Source: Desulfobulbaceae bacterium (GTDB lineage: Bacteria; Desulfobacterota; Desulfobulbia; Desulfobulbales; SURF-16). From it: 64,000 nucleotides of DNA. The translations under genes and the position numbers were made by a program. The notes below the pieces were generated by a model that did not search any database, was not told where the DNA came from, and was given only the letters and a program-made list of their open reading frames with translations. The stretch spans positions 62,001-126,000 of the forward strand of contig JAHLLM010000010.1 of the NCBI GenBank assembly GCA_020444175.1, written 5' to 3'. Numbering within the stretch: position 1 is the first letter of the stretch; each line of letters opens with the position of its first letter. Shown piece by piece: positions 1 to 8,692 of this stretch.

Positions 1-102
1 GATGCAAGCGGGCAGGAAGGCCGGTTTGAAAGACGGCCTTCCATGCCGGGGCTGTAGCCGATTTGGTTCTGACGCGGGTTGATGTTTTAGCGAGGTATTA
101 TC
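1..102. other. Start of window, tail or leader region with a hairpin
   Basis: No complete gene lies here. A 9-bp perfect stem (GGAAGGCCG at 15-23 with CGGCCTTCC at 34-42) encloses a 10-nt loop. Two frames stay open from the left edge (stops at 55-57 and 80-82), so this may be the last codons of an upstream gene cut by the window, followed by the leader of the ferredoxin gene at 103. The hairpin has no T-run after it, so I do not call it a terminator. Confidence 0.3.
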
Positions 103-837
103 ATGAAAGTAAAACGTAAAATTATAGAAATTAATGAAGAGCTTTGCAATGGCTGTGGTCAATGTATTGTTGATTGTGCTGAATCTGCTCTTGAAATTGT
201 CGATGGCAAGGCCAAAATAGTTGCGGAGAAATATTGCGACGGCTTAGGCGCCTGTATGGGCGGCTGCCCCACCGGAGCACTCAGTCTGGTGGAACGGGAA
301 TGTGAAGATTTTGACGAAGAGGCAGTGGAAGAGCTTTTAAAGAGCAAAAAGGAGGTGGAGACAAAACAAACACCATGCGGTTGTCCATCCAGTGCGTTAC
401 AGACTTTTGCTGCTCCTCCCCAGAGCCCGTGTCAGGCTGCAAACAAACCGAAATCCATGGCTACCGGACAGTCCGCTTTGACCCACTGGCCTGTGCAGAT
501 TCGTCTTGTCCCAGCTTCAGCCCCGTTTTTAAAGGGCGCGGACCTGCTCATCGCCGCGGACTGTACCCCCATTGCCCGGGCAAGTTTTCATGAGGATTTC
601 ATGGCCGGCAAGGTGGTTCTGATGGGCTGCCCGAAATTTGATGACAGGGAGAGCTATGTTCAGAAATTTGCCGAGATATTTGCATCCGCGGATATCAAGT
701 CGATCACCAGCGTTATCATGGAGGTGCCCTGCTGCGGTTCAATGCGCGGCATTATTGACCAGGCCATGAAACAGGCAGGAAAGAATATTCCCGCAAAAGA
801 GGTGGTGTTATCCACCCAGGGGCAAATACTGAGCTGA
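103..837 (+). CDS. Ferredoxin-type 4Fe-4S binding protein
   Basis: A 244-residue soluble iron-sulfur protein. The N-terminus holds a complete 4Fe-4S motif (C15, C18, C21, C25) followed by a second one spaced C45-x5-C51-x3-C55-P, in which the usual middle cysteine is Leu48. This incomplete second motif, reading CDGLGAC, is common in this type of anaerobe ferredoxin protein, so it may hold a 3-cysteine cluster or use a distant ligand. The region after residue 90 is Ala/Pro-rich, then a folded C-terminal part carries further cysteines (MGCPKFDD, PCCGSM), which may bind metal. No signal peptide, so cytoplasmic. The likely role is electron transfer; the partner is unknown and no adjacent oxidoreductase on this strand helps. 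It ends just before a bidirectional terminator shared with pyk. Confidence 0.8.
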   Translation: MKVKRKIIEINEELCNGCGQCIVDCAESALEIVDGKAKIVAEKYCDGLGACMGGCPTGALSLVERECEDFDEEAVEELLKSKKEVETKQTPCGCPSSALQTFAAPPQSPCQAANKPKSMATGQSALTHWPVQIRLVPASAPFLKGADLLIAADCTPIARASFHEDFMAGKVVLMGCPKFDDRESYVQKFAEIFASADIKSITSVIMEVPCCGSMRGIIDQAMKQAGKNIPAKEVVLSTQGQILS

Positions 838-855
838 GAAAATAATTTCTGATTT

Positions 856-898
856 TTAAATGAACCACCCGGTATTTGATCCGGTGTGGTTCATTTAA
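856..898. terminator. Bidirectional terminator between the ferredoxin gene and pyk
   Basis: An inverted repeat pairs TTAAATGAACCAC-CCGG with CCGG-TGTGGTTCATTTAA (one bulged base) around a short loop. Its A- and T-rich outer ends give a run of T on either strand, and it sits between two convergent genes, so it probably stops transcription from both sides. Confidence 0.75.
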
Positions 899-918
899 TT
901 TGATGTGGTAAAGAAGTA

Positions 919-2319
919 TCAAATGATACGAACCTGAACGGTCTCAATATAATGTCCCTCAACCAGGATATCGGACAAGACAATGATCCGGTCACCGGCT
1001 GAGATGGTTTTTTTTCGTTTTAACTGCTCAATGGCGCGCTGGATGGTTATTTCCGGGTCTTTGGAAAATTTAATCAGATGGGCGTGGATGCCCCAGTGGA
1101 TGCCAAGCCGCCGGCGCACATGGGTGGTGTTGGTGAAGGCTAAGATTGGCGAAATAGGGCGGCATTTGGAGAGCAATGCTGCGATGAGACCGCGCCTGGT
1201 TATCACTAAGGTCCCTACGGCCTTGAGATTGTTGTTGAGGATGGCAGCGCTTCGGGCAATCTCTTCCTTGGAATTATCTGAAACCGCAACCCTTACCGTT
1301 GTATCCGACTTCATCTTCCTTTCAATCCTTCCGGCCACAGTATCCATGGTTTCCAGGGCCTTAAGGGGATGCTTGCCGGTAGCTGTTTCGCCGGACAGCA
1401 TGATGGCGTCAGCCCCCTGCAGGACGGCATGAGTTATGTCGGTTACCTCAGCCCGGGTTGGCGTAGGGTTGATGATCATTGATTCCAGCATATGGGTGGC
1501 AACCACAACGGGTTTGCCGGCTTTCCGGCATTTCCGAATAATTTCGTCCTGAAGCAACGGTACCTCTTCATAGGGTAACTCAGCCCCAAGGTCGCCTCGG
1601 GCGATCATGATGCCGTCGGTCACGGAGATAATTTCGTCCAGTTGAGGGATGGCCTCTGCACTTTCAATCTTGGCCAGGATATCAATGGGGGCTTTTTTCT
1701 CCTCAAGGTAGTTTTGCAGGGTGGTAACGGAAGAGGCTCCCCGCACAAAGGAAAGGGCAATGAAGTCAATTTTGTTTTCAATGCCGAAGTTGATGTCCTG
1801 CCAGTCCTTGTCGGTGATCGAAGGCAGATCTGCACTCTTGCCCCTGATATTGATATGACGCCGGGAGGTAAGTATCCCGTCGTCCAGGCTTTCGCAGAGG
1901 ACGTCTTTTCCCTTAATATCTCTGACCTTGAGGCTCAGCATGCCGCCGTCAATAAGGACTGTGTCATCAACTTCCACTTCCTTGACAAAACCGTCGTAAC
2001 TCACCTCCACGCAGCGGGGTTCAAGCTCAGCCTGGTGTCTGATGGTCAGGGTCAGAGGGTCACCTTTTTTGAGAAGGATATTATGCCGGACATCACCGGT
2101 TCGGACCTCGGGCCCTTTGGTATCGATAAGTATGGCAATGGGAGAACCGGTTTTTTTATTGATCCTCTTGATGCTTTGAATAACACTCCTGTGCCACTCC
2201 AAGGTGCCATGGGACATATTGAGCCGGGCCACGTTCATGCCTTTTTCAGAAAGCTGACGGAGGATTTCGAACCGGGAGGTCTTGGGGCCTATGGTACAGA
2301 TGATTTTTGTTGCGCGCAT
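919..2319 (-). CDS. pyk: Pyruvate kinase
   Basis: Converts phosphoenolpyruvate and ADP to pyruvate and ATP, the last step of glycolysis. At 466 residues it has the usual length. It opens with the family start MRATKIICTIGP and shows the substrate-binding NMSHG, the active-site segment around ILAKIESAEA with its catalytic lysine, IARGDLGAELP, and MLESMI followed by TPTRAEVTD and LSGETATGKHP. The C-terminal allosteric domain is present from about residue 345. Together with pckA at 18 kb it makes a PEP/pyruvate/oxaloacetate node. Upstream on the minus strand, a small AGACTG-AAA-CAGTCT hairpin (2384-2398) lies in the leader and could be an operator, which is speculative. Confidence 0.96.
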   Translation of the reverse strand: MRATKIICTIGPKTSRFEILRQLSEKGMNVARLNMSHGTLEWHRSVIQSIKRINKKTGSPIAILIDTKGPEVRTGDVRHNILLKKGDPLTLTIRHQAELEPRCVEVSYDGFVKEVEVDDTVLIDGGMLSLKVRDIKGKDVLCESLDDGILTSRRHINIRGKSADLPSITDKDWQDINFGIENKIDFIALSFVRGASSVTTLQNYLEEKKAPIDILAKIESAEAIPQLDEIISVTDGIMIARGDLGAELPYEEVPLLQDEIIRKCRKAGKPVVVATHMLESMIINPTPTRAEVTDITHAVLQGADAIMLSGETATGKHPLKALETMDTVAGRIERKMKSDTTVRVAVSDNSKEEIARSAAILNNNLKAVGTLVITRRGLIAALLSKCRPISPILAFTNTTHVRRRLGIHWGIHAHLIKFSKDPEITIQRAIEQLKRKKTISAGDRIIVLSDILVEGHYIETVQVRII

Positions 2320-2573
2320 GGTGGTCGGGGTGTTCTAAGAAAGATTTGAGAAAAAAAGCCTTGTTCCGAATACGGCTTATGGGAGACTGAAACAGTCTGA
2401 TTTTATATATATCATTGCGGAATAGCAATATAAAAACAGGCTCAAGGAGTCAATGAGAGGCATCAATTACACAGCGATCCCATTTTGACTGACTTGCATA
2501 AGAAAAGTTGCAGGGGCGGATAAAAGCAGCCAGTGACAAGTATGTACAAGGTCCCCATGCTGGTTACTAACTA

Positions 2574-3239
2574 TTACTCGGCCAGGATGAAATCTGTGAT
2601 GTACGGATTTTCCTCCATTTCCAGAGCAATGGTTGAGGTTGGAGTTTCCCCGTAATCGTGGCCGGGATGGATTATTGTCTCCTTTGGCAAAACAAGCAGC
2701 TTTTCTTCAAGGGATTTCAGGAGGGCGTCAAGGGAACCGCCGGTCAGGTCAGTCCTGCCAACGTCTCCCACAAACAGCGTGTCACCTGTAAAGAGATTAC
2801 CTTCTACAAAAAAGCAGACCGAACCGGGAGTATGTCCCGGTGTGTGGATGACCTTGATTCGCAGATTCCCAACTTCAAGTTCATCGCCGTCATGCAGGCG
2901 AATATCAGCAGGAGAAGGAGCTGGGAGCCCGAGCTCTTTCTTTGATTTTTCCCGGACCTCCTGTATGGAAAAAAAGGTGTCATCCTCTTCATGCATGCAG
3001 ACCGGCACGGAGAACATCTCCTTTAATTCCTGGTTGGCAAGCACATGGTCGGCATGTCCGTGGGTGTTTAAAATGGAAACAAGCTCCACATTTTCGTCTT
3101 CGATCAACCCTTTAATTCTTTGCACTTCACCACCTGGGTCGATAAGAGCGGCTTTTTTTGTCTGCGGGCAGATAAGTAAATAGGTGTTCACCTTGTACGA
3201 CCCGATGCAAAGCTGCTTTATGATCACATTCTGTTTCAT
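2574..3239 (-). CDS. Metallo-beta-lactamase fold hydrolase, glyoxalase II-like
   Basis: A 221-residue zinc hydrolase of the glyoxalase II/YcbL group. It has the metal-binding THGHADH motif (residues about 60-66), a second ligand region HTPGHTPGS, the bridging aspartate in FTGDTLF, and a final HPGHDYGET. These are all the expected dinuclear metal ligands. Glyoxalase II hydrolyses S-lactoylglutathione, but many short members of the family act on other thioesters and the substrate here is unknown. The start codon overlaps the end of the ydbL gene by 4 bp (ATGA-type), so it is probably translated from the same message as the ydbH-ynbE-ydbL genes. Confidence 0.88.
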   Translation of the reverse strand: MKQNVIIKQLCIGSYKVNTYLLICPQTKKAALIDPGGEVQRIKGLIEDENVELVSILNTHGHADHVLANQELKEMFSVPVCMHEEDDTFFSIQEVREKSKKELGLPAPSPADIRLHDGDELEVGNLRIKVIHTPGHTPGSVCFFVEGNLFTGDTLFVGDVGRTDLTGGSLDALLKSLEEKLLVLPKETIIHPGHDYGETPTSTIALEMEENPYITDFILAE

Positions 3240-3613
3240 TTCTGGTACCAGTTTCCGGATTCATCCTGCAGCCAGGTGCCTGGTTTGGCTATTTCAACTA
3301 TCTGTTTGGCCCTGCGTTCGCCAACCAGTTGAGGGCTGACCCCCTGCTGTTTTGCAATGGCCGTGTAGACTTTGAGCCTGTCCTGGTTCTCTTCTGCAAT
3401 AAGATTTTTTTGATCAGGCGAATTTTTTCTGAACTCAAGAAAACCTTTATTGTTTTCGCCAATCACTCCTTGATCAAGCAATGTATTGATGGCCGGAATG
3501 CGAGCCAGCATTCTTTCCTTTATGCCTTGCTGGGCAAGGCAGGGAAGAGCAAAAAAATATGAGATCAATAAGAGTAGAAGAATGAAAGAATGTCTGTGAG
3601 TCAGGGTACGCAT
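3236..3613 (-). CDS. ydbL: YdbL family periplasmic protein (DUF1318)
   Basis: A 125-residue exported protein. A signal peptide (hydrophobic residues 10-24, cleavage near PCLAQQG) precedes a small domain with the YdbL-type pattern: ARIPAINTLLDQGVIGENNKGFL, then QGVSPQLVGERRAKQI and a C-terminal GTWLQDESGNWYQK (segments quoted in part). In Escherichia coli YdbL is encoded with YdbH and YnbE and is thought to help their assembly. The same order, ydbH-ynbE-ydbL, is seen here. The name rests on pattern recognition plus gene order; both agree. Confidence 0.8.
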   Translation of the reverse strand: MRTLTHRHSFILLLLLISYFFALPCLAQQGIKERMLARIPAINTLLDQGVIGENNKGFLEFRKNSPDQKNLIAEENQDRLKVYTAIAKQQGVSPQLVGERRAKQIVEIAKPGTWLQDESGNWYQK

Positions 3614-3627
3614 GGCGAATCTCCTTT

Positions 3628-3825
3628 TTATGGCTTCTGGGCGTCAATATCGTCAAAAAAGTTGTCAAGAGCCTTGTCAACCTTGATGTTAATGTCAATG
3701 GTGATATGGATCGGTTTTACCTCAATGGGAGCCACCTGAACTTCACTGCGAGATTCTATCTCATGTTTGGTACAGCCCAGGAGCAGGGCTGGAAATATGA
3801 GAAGAGGTATGATTTTTTTTAGCAT
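3628..3825 (-). CDS. ynbE: YnbE-like outer-membrane lipoprotein
   Basis: A 65-residue lipoprotein. The signal peptide ends in a lipobox LLGC with the lipidated cysteine at residue 18. The short mature part alternates polar and hydrophobic residues (VKPIHITIDINIKVD), typical of YnbE, whose beta-strand is proposed to extend the groove of YdbH at the outer membrane. It ends 14 bp before ydbL and starts about 160 bp after the end of ydbH. Small genes of this kind are easily missed; the lipobox, length and operon position make it convincing. Confidence 0.82.
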   Translation of the reverse strand: MLKKIIPLLIFPALLLGCTKHEIESRSEVQVAPIEVKPIHITIDINIKVDKALDNFFDDIDAQKP

Positions 3826-3988
3826 AGTTTTTCTCCTGAACAGGATTTTATCTCCCTAATGGGTAATGTCTGGACCGGCAGCATAAACCTTCCCGCACAT
3901 GTTGTCATAGGTTGAGGAAAAGGAGTGCACAGAATGATTAACCTTATTTTTTTCACGAGCAGTGATAGCCGGTTGCAATTCGAGTCGG

Positions 3989-6421
3989 CTACTGAATATA
4001 CTCCATCAAGTCTTTCACGCTTTTATCATAATCAAGAAATGAGTTAAGAGGAAAGCGAAAGTTGACATCAAGTCGGATTGGCCTTGTCATTCCCTGGCCT
4101 GATATCTTCTCGATCCTATGAAAGCTCCCTGTCTTTCCATCATACGAAAAAGGAAGGGGGTGCTCCGGTTTTCCGTCAAGTTTTAATTGCAGGATAAGGT
4201 CTTCTCCTTCAGTGATCAAGTTAAGTTTTGCCCACCCGTAGCTGAAATCCCGCAATGCCTCCTGGGCAAAATCAAGCTGGGAAAATTGCGGAGCATTTCG
4301 GGGGATGGCAGCGGTAAGGAAATCCGCTGCACCTATTTGAACAAGTCCTCCTTCTCCGGGAGTTGAATACAAAAAACTTTCCTCAAAGGTCACTTTGCCG
4401 TCGCTCACAGTAACAGGGATGCGACCGTTGACTGTTCCATCACCTGATACCTGTTCAATGCCGAGTTGGGCAAGGATGGAAGTAAGCCGCAACTTGTTGC
4501 AATAGAGGATTATTCGCGGCAGGGGAGTTCCTTTTTTCAGTCGAAGAGCATAGGTGTGTATGGAACCTTCCGCCCAGTCAAAATCCGCCTCTTCCACTAA
4601 TAATGAATCAGGCGATTCTATGGTGTAGTTTACCATACCGTCTTTTATGTGCAGATCTTTGAATTTGCCTGAGGCAAATCGAAAGGTCTGGGCAGGGGAG
4701 CTGTGCGGAATGGGAAGCTCCGGAAAGTTGATCTCAGTATTCATTCCTGTAATAGTAATTTTCTTTTCAGGGATCTGCAATGTTGCCTCAGATAAAGAGA
4801 GATCAAACTGACCATCCTGTTTGCTGCCCAGTTTGATATTTCCCGACCCACTTATAATGCCGGAAAACAAAGCGTCCGTTTTAAGTGTTGGTGATATTTT
4901 GCGAAATGAAAAATCAGTCAGCTTGCAGGGAGGCACCGTGACGCTTATTTGGGGTTCTCTTTCCCGGTTTTCCGTCATATCGCTGACCAGGGTCGATGAT
5001 GCTGTCAGCCCTGGGAAAAGTTTTGAAACAAAGTCTAGTGATAGTCGAACTGCTTGCCTGTCAATCTTTATCTCGCCACTGAGATGACCAAGGTCTTTTT
5101 TCTGCCAGCTTATTCGTGGTACGGACAGGGCTCCTGAAACTGCATCATCTGATAGGGGAAAACTGATAGGCAGGTTGAGAGAGGCACCTTCAAAATTGAT
5201 TCCTGCAGGGAGATGGGAAAATGAGGCCTTGGAAAATTGAGTGGTGCTTTCAATTTTTATTTTTTGCTCTTTTAGGATTGTTCCCCTGCTTTGAATGGTC
5301 ATAACTGGCACAGAAGCCTGGAATGTATTGTCAGCCATCTCAAGGCCAAGTCGGGTGATTGTATCGAAAGTGGCATTTCCGGCAGCATAATTTCCCGAGA
5401 GCTGAACGGATGGTGAAAGGATATCAAGTGTTTTTCCTGCATATTCGGCACGGAGTGCGGGAAATGAGGTTGCAGCTTTGAAATTCCAGACCTGATTGTC
5501 TGCCAAACCCTCAAAATTGACAACAAGTGGAAGATTGTTTTGTGGTGGTGTCGCTTGAGGACTGAGTACGAATTCCCCTATAACCATGCTGTTGCCAAAG
5601 TCAAAGGTTCCTGCAAAATCAGTAACCAAAAATGGAGAAAGGTTGATTTTGGCCTCTGCCTTGATAGTGAATGGTGAGCTTATCTTAAGATCCTGAGGAA
5701 GATCGATAAGATCGCTTAAAGGCAGTAGATTAAAATTTTCAGCCGCCATACTGAGGTCTAATTTTTCCAAGTTTTCGTCAAAGAGGCCGCTTACTGTAAT
5801 TTTTTGATCAAGCAGGAAGAGGTTTATATTTACTTCTGGAAGAGATGCCGGGGGCGATGATCGATCCGGATAAAGAAATTGTGCATCAAAGGGTATTCTG
5901 AAAAGCTTGTCATTCATTGTAAAAAGAAGGGTCGCCTGGCTGATTGAAATACGCTTTACAGTAATCGGCAGGGTGCTTTTTTTGAGTCCTTTGGCCGGTT
6001 TTTGAGGTTCAGCTCCTGTTAAAAGCTCCTGAAGGGCAGGCTCATCAACGATAAATGCATTGTTTTTCAGAGCGCAGTTAATTTCCACACCACGTATACT
6101 GATTTCTTCAACCTTACTCAAAAAAAGGTCAGCCAGAGAATAATGAATGGAGAGTGAGGCAACGGAAAGCACCGGTTTGTCGGGTGACCCCACTACAAAA
6201 CCAATGTCCGCAGAGTGTAGACCTAAAAGAGGGCGGGTTGACTGAAACTGAACAATGCCGGTTTTCTGCACCAGTCGAGGAAACAGGGATGTGTGGATAT
6301 AGTGGGGCAGAAGGATGAAAAAGCCGACTGAGCAGGCCAGAAGCATAAATGACAGAAGAATGAGGAATCGAAACAGGTATTTTGCCATCTTATTTTTTCG
6401 AAATTCTCTCAGTAGTTTCAT
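3989..6421 (-). CDS. ydbH: YdbH-like (AsmA/dicarboxylate-type) intermembrane lipid transport protein
   Basis: An 810-residue protein with one N-terminal transmembrane anchor (about residues 14-36) and a long periplasmic part of repeating beta-strand segments, as expected for the AsmA-like bridge proteins (YhdP, TamB, YdbH). In E. coli (879 residues) YdbH works with YnbE to carry phospholipids between inner and outer membrane. C-terminal features such as the segment around QVSGDGTVNGRIPVTVSDG and the following GGLVQIG match the YdbH C-terminal domain. It is the first gene of the ydbH-ynbE-ydbL-hydrolase operon. No strong Shine-Dalgarno is seen before either Met1 or Met12 (position 6388), so the start is uncertain. 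Confidence 0.82.
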   Translation of the reverse strand: MKLLREFRKNKMAKYLFRFLILLSFMLLACSVGFFILLPHYIHTSLFPRLVQKTGIVQFQSTRPLLGLHSADIGFVVGSPDKPVLSVASLSIHYSLADLFLSKVEEISIRGVEINCALKNNAFIVDEPALQELLTGAEPQKPAKGLKKSTLPITVKRISISQATLLFTMNDKLFRIPFDAQFLYPDRSSPPASLPEVNINLFLLDQKITVSGLFDENLEKLDLSMAAENFNLLPLSDLIDLPQDLKISSPFTIKAEAKINLSPFLVTDFAGTFDFGNSMVIGEFVLSPQATPPQNNLPLVVNFEGLADNQVWNFKAATSFPALRAEYAGKTLDILSPSVQLSGNYAAGNATFDTITRLGLEMADNTFQASVPVMTIQSRGTILKEQKIKIESTTQFSKASFSHLPAGINFEGASLNLPISFPLSDDAVSGALSVPRISWQKKDLGHLSGEIKIDRQAVRLSLDFVSKLFPGLTASSTLVSDMTENREREPQISVTVPPCKLTDFSFRKISPTLKTDALFSGIISGSGNIKLGSKQDGQFDLSLSEATLQIPEKKITITGMNTEINFPELPIPHSSPAQTFRFASGKFKDLHIKDGMVNYTIESPDSLLVEEADFDWAEGSIHTYALRLKKGTPLPRIILYCNKLRLTSILAQLGIEQVSGDGTVNGRIPVTVSDGKVTFEESFLYSTPGEGGLVQIGAADFLTAAIPRNAPQFSQLDFAQEALRDFSYGWAKLNLITEGEDLILQLKLDGKPEHPLPFSYDGKTGSFHRIEKISGQGMTRPIRLDVNFRFPLNSFLDYDKSVKDLMEYIQ

Positions 6422-6876
6422 TGAAAGTCATGAACGTATATTTTTTTGTGATTACCACTGAAACTCAGCCAGTCTTGCAGCAGGGACTGTAATGCATTAA
6501 TAATTCAAAAAATACTGTCTACACAAAAGTCATTCCCGCGAAAGCGGGAATCCAGAGTAGCTGGCTAGTCCGCCTAGATTCCCGCATTCGCGGGAATGAC
6601 GTATAAAAAGGCTGAAGATGAGTGGTAATCATTTATTTTTTTGAGCAGTATCTCAATTTATAATAAGGAGATAATTCCTTGAAAATTACAAGAAAAAAAG
6701 AAAATCTGCTAATGATTTCGATTAGCTCCTAGCTTTGGCTGTTGACAATCAAAATGGGGCGGATTAGAGAAATATATTACATGATTGTGACAGGTTTATA
6801 GGAGTAAATTTTTACCGGCAATCATGTTCTATCATAATTGATGATTCCTAAGAGATAAAACTGAAAAGAGGCTTTC
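6422..6876. other. Intergenic region between divergent ydbH and cytochrome genes
   Basis: This 455-bp divergent spacer must hold the promoters for both neighbours. Its left half is taken up by a nested palindromic element (6450-6630, listed separately). The remainder (6631-6876) is AT-rich, with several possible TATAAT-like hexamers but none I can rank. A weak ribosome-binding site, AAGAGG, precedes the cytochrome start. No open reading frame here looks real. Confidence 0.5.
6450..6630. repeat. Nested palindromic element (double hairpin inside an inverted repeat)
   Basis: The core (6529-6600) holds two hairpins, GTCATTCCCGCG-AAAGCGGGAATC and GATTCCCGCATT-CGCGGGAATGAC, that are each self-complementary and are also inverted copies of each other with one mismatch. 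The ATTCCC-N8-GGGAAT pattern resembles the Neisseria dRS3-type repeat. Outside the core, a 21-bp imperfect inverted repeat (6450-6470 and 6610-6630, 17 of 21 matching) frames it. A second element with the same plan is at 48242-48379. Such structures can act as terminators or be small mobile repeats. Confidence 0.75.
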
Positions 6877-8472
6877 ATGATGAAATTAAAACAAATCTGG
6901 CTGAGTGGTCTCCTGTTGTCAAGTCTATGTGGTTTGCCAAACAACTGCCTTGCCTCAAATGTCATACATTTGACCCATTTTTTCGGGGCAAAGGGTGAGT
7001 TCGGGCTTGAATGCATGGATTGTCATAAGCCGTATTGGAATGAAAACGGCTATTTCCAACTCACGCTTGACTCTGAAAGATGCAGTCAGTGTCATAGTCC
7101 GGATGGGATATTTGACGGCATGAATGATCCGGAAATAGGAGCATGGAATCCTGAAAACTGGCCGGATAATAACGGTGAATCAAAAATCTTTGATGAGGAC
7201 GGCAATCTCAGACCCGGCAAGGAAAGATGGTGTCTTGGCTGCCATGATGGCGGAACCTCGTCCGTACATGGCGTCCCGGCGCCCAATGTAGCAGGGCAGT
7301 ACGCAACCGAAGACTGGGAAAATCCGCAGACCGTTGTTGAAAGCGATTTGCAGGGTGCGCAGTATCTGCTGGATAATAATCTTGAAACCGGTGCCGCAAA
7401 TATATGGGGTTCCGGGCTCGTATTTGATCTTGGTCAGACAAAGCTGATCTCCCATATTCGTTTCTATATATCCACAACCGACTCAACCAGCTTCTGGGAA
7501 GCCTATGGCAGTGATGATTTGGAAACATGGAACAGGATACTGCTCGGCCGTGAAATTATATTTACCGGGCCGTCATGGGAGGCGGGGACAACGCAGGGAT
7601 GGAATGAACGAAGGCTCGATAAGTTCATGGAGGCCAGGTATATTAAAATGGTCAAAAGAAGTCCCTGGCCATTGCCAAGTAATTCAATTCGGGAGTTTCA
7701 GTATAAGAGCGATATTCAATACGGCTATCTTGTCAACGGACATAAATTCAGCTGTGACAACTGTCATGACACGTCAGCCGTTCACGTTGATGGCGTGGCC
7801 CAGACGTATAAGGCGGATTTGAATAATTATTCTGCCGGTTACCGATTGGCCGATGTTGAGGTCGGCTCGCAAATTGTTCCTGCCATGGAGATCCCTCGGA
7901 CAGGCTGTAATGATGCGAACAATGCCGGAACCGGTAATGATTTTGCCCTCTGTTTTTCCTGCCATGACCGATATAAACTTCTGGGAGACGCCTCGGGCAG
8001 CGGTGATTTCTACCAGGATCCCCTGCAGACTGGCTACAGGAATGAGAATCATGTTGATGATAACGGACATGTGACTAACGAGCATCTTCGCCACCTGTCT
8101 GGAAGAGGGTACTGCGGCAACAGCAAGGACTGGGATTCTGATTGGGACTCTGTGCCTGATTCACCCCAGAGCTGTACAGCTTGTCACAACGTCCATGGCT
8201 CACCTAACCCGGTCATGACACGCCATGGTGAACTGGCCAGCACTCCCGGCACCCTTGATAAAGTACCCATGTTCAATTTCCAGTATCTTGACTCGCAAGG
8301 AAATGTTGATCCAGAACTCAAGGATATCACGGAGAGCAGCGGAGGAGCACTTCAGTTTTATGCACCCGGAGCCGGTAATCCGTCGAAAAATGCAATATGC
8401 AATATGTGCCATAACGACTCAATACAGTATAACCGTATCCAGCCATATAAATTCAATTACCCCTTTCCATGA
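6877..8472 (+). CDS. Seven-haem c-type cytochrome with inserted discoidin-like (F5/8C) domain
   Basis: A 531-residue exported multihaem cytochrome. A signal peptide (cleavage near NCLAS, residue 27) is followed by seven CxxCH sites: CMDCH (46-50), CSQCH (69-73), CLGCH (119-123), CDNCH (about 293), CFSCH, CTACH and CNMCH. Between haem 3 and haem 4, residues about 140-277 form a haem-free insert with the look of an F5/8 type C domain: LVFDLGQTKLISHIRFY, then WEAYGSDDLETWNRI and a closing ARYIKMVKRS. That domain usually binds sugars or surfaces. It probably acts in periplasmic or extracellular electron transfer. No oxidoreductase partner is adjacent. A terminator follows at 8509. Confidence 0.88.
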   Translation: MMKLKQIWLSGLLLSSLCGLPNNCLASNVIHLTHFFGAKGEFGLECMDCHKPYWNENGYFQLTLDSERCSQCHSPDGIFDGMNDPEIGAWNPENWPDNNGESKIFDEDGNLRPGKERWCLGCHDGGTSSVHGVPAPNVAGQYATEDWENPQTVVESDLQGAQYLLDNNLETGAANIWGSGLVFDLGQTKLISHIRFYISTTDSTSFWEAYGSDDLETWNRILLGREIIFTGPSWEAGTTQGWNERRLDKFMEARYIKMVKRSPWPLPSNSIREFQYKSDIQYGYLVNGHKFSCDNCHDTSAVHVDGVAQTYKADLNNYSAGYRLADVEVGSQIVPAMEIPRTGCNDANNAGTGNDFALCFSCHDRYKLLGDASGSGDFYQDPLQTGYRNENHVDDNGHVTNEHLRHLSGRGYCGNSKDWDSDWDSVPDSPQSCTACHNVHGSPNPVMTRHGELASTPGTLDKVPMFNFQYLDSQGNVDPELKDITESSGGALQFYAPGAGNPSKNAICNMCHNDSIQYNRIQPYKFNYPFP

Positions 8473-8508
8473 TGCTGCACTGACACGGTCAGTTCTTTGA
8501 CGTTCTAC

Positions 8509-8548
8509 AAGGCGGTTGGGAATTGTTTCTTAACCGCCTTTATTGTTT
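8509..8548 (+). terminator. Rho-independent terminator after the discoidin-cytochrome gene
   Basis: AAGGCGGTT (8509-8517) pairs perfectly with AACCGCCTT (8532-8540) across a 14-nt loop, followed by a T-rich tail (TATTGTTT). It lies 37 bp after the stop codon. Confidence 0.75.
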
Positions 8549-8692
8549 GGGGGAATGGAGGCCGCATCTTTGAACAGGATCAAACCGTTGTGATCACCAA
8601 AAACATGCTGACAACGACAAATCTCATGAAGGGCATGGTTTTTTTATGGCAACGTCCTGATCTTTGAGGAGAAAAAACAGTGAGTTGAATGG

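Noticed and set aside
1642-2349. 235-codon frame antisense to pyk
   Set aside because: It lies opposite a well-supported pyruvate kinase gene, has no recognisable domain and no ribosome site.
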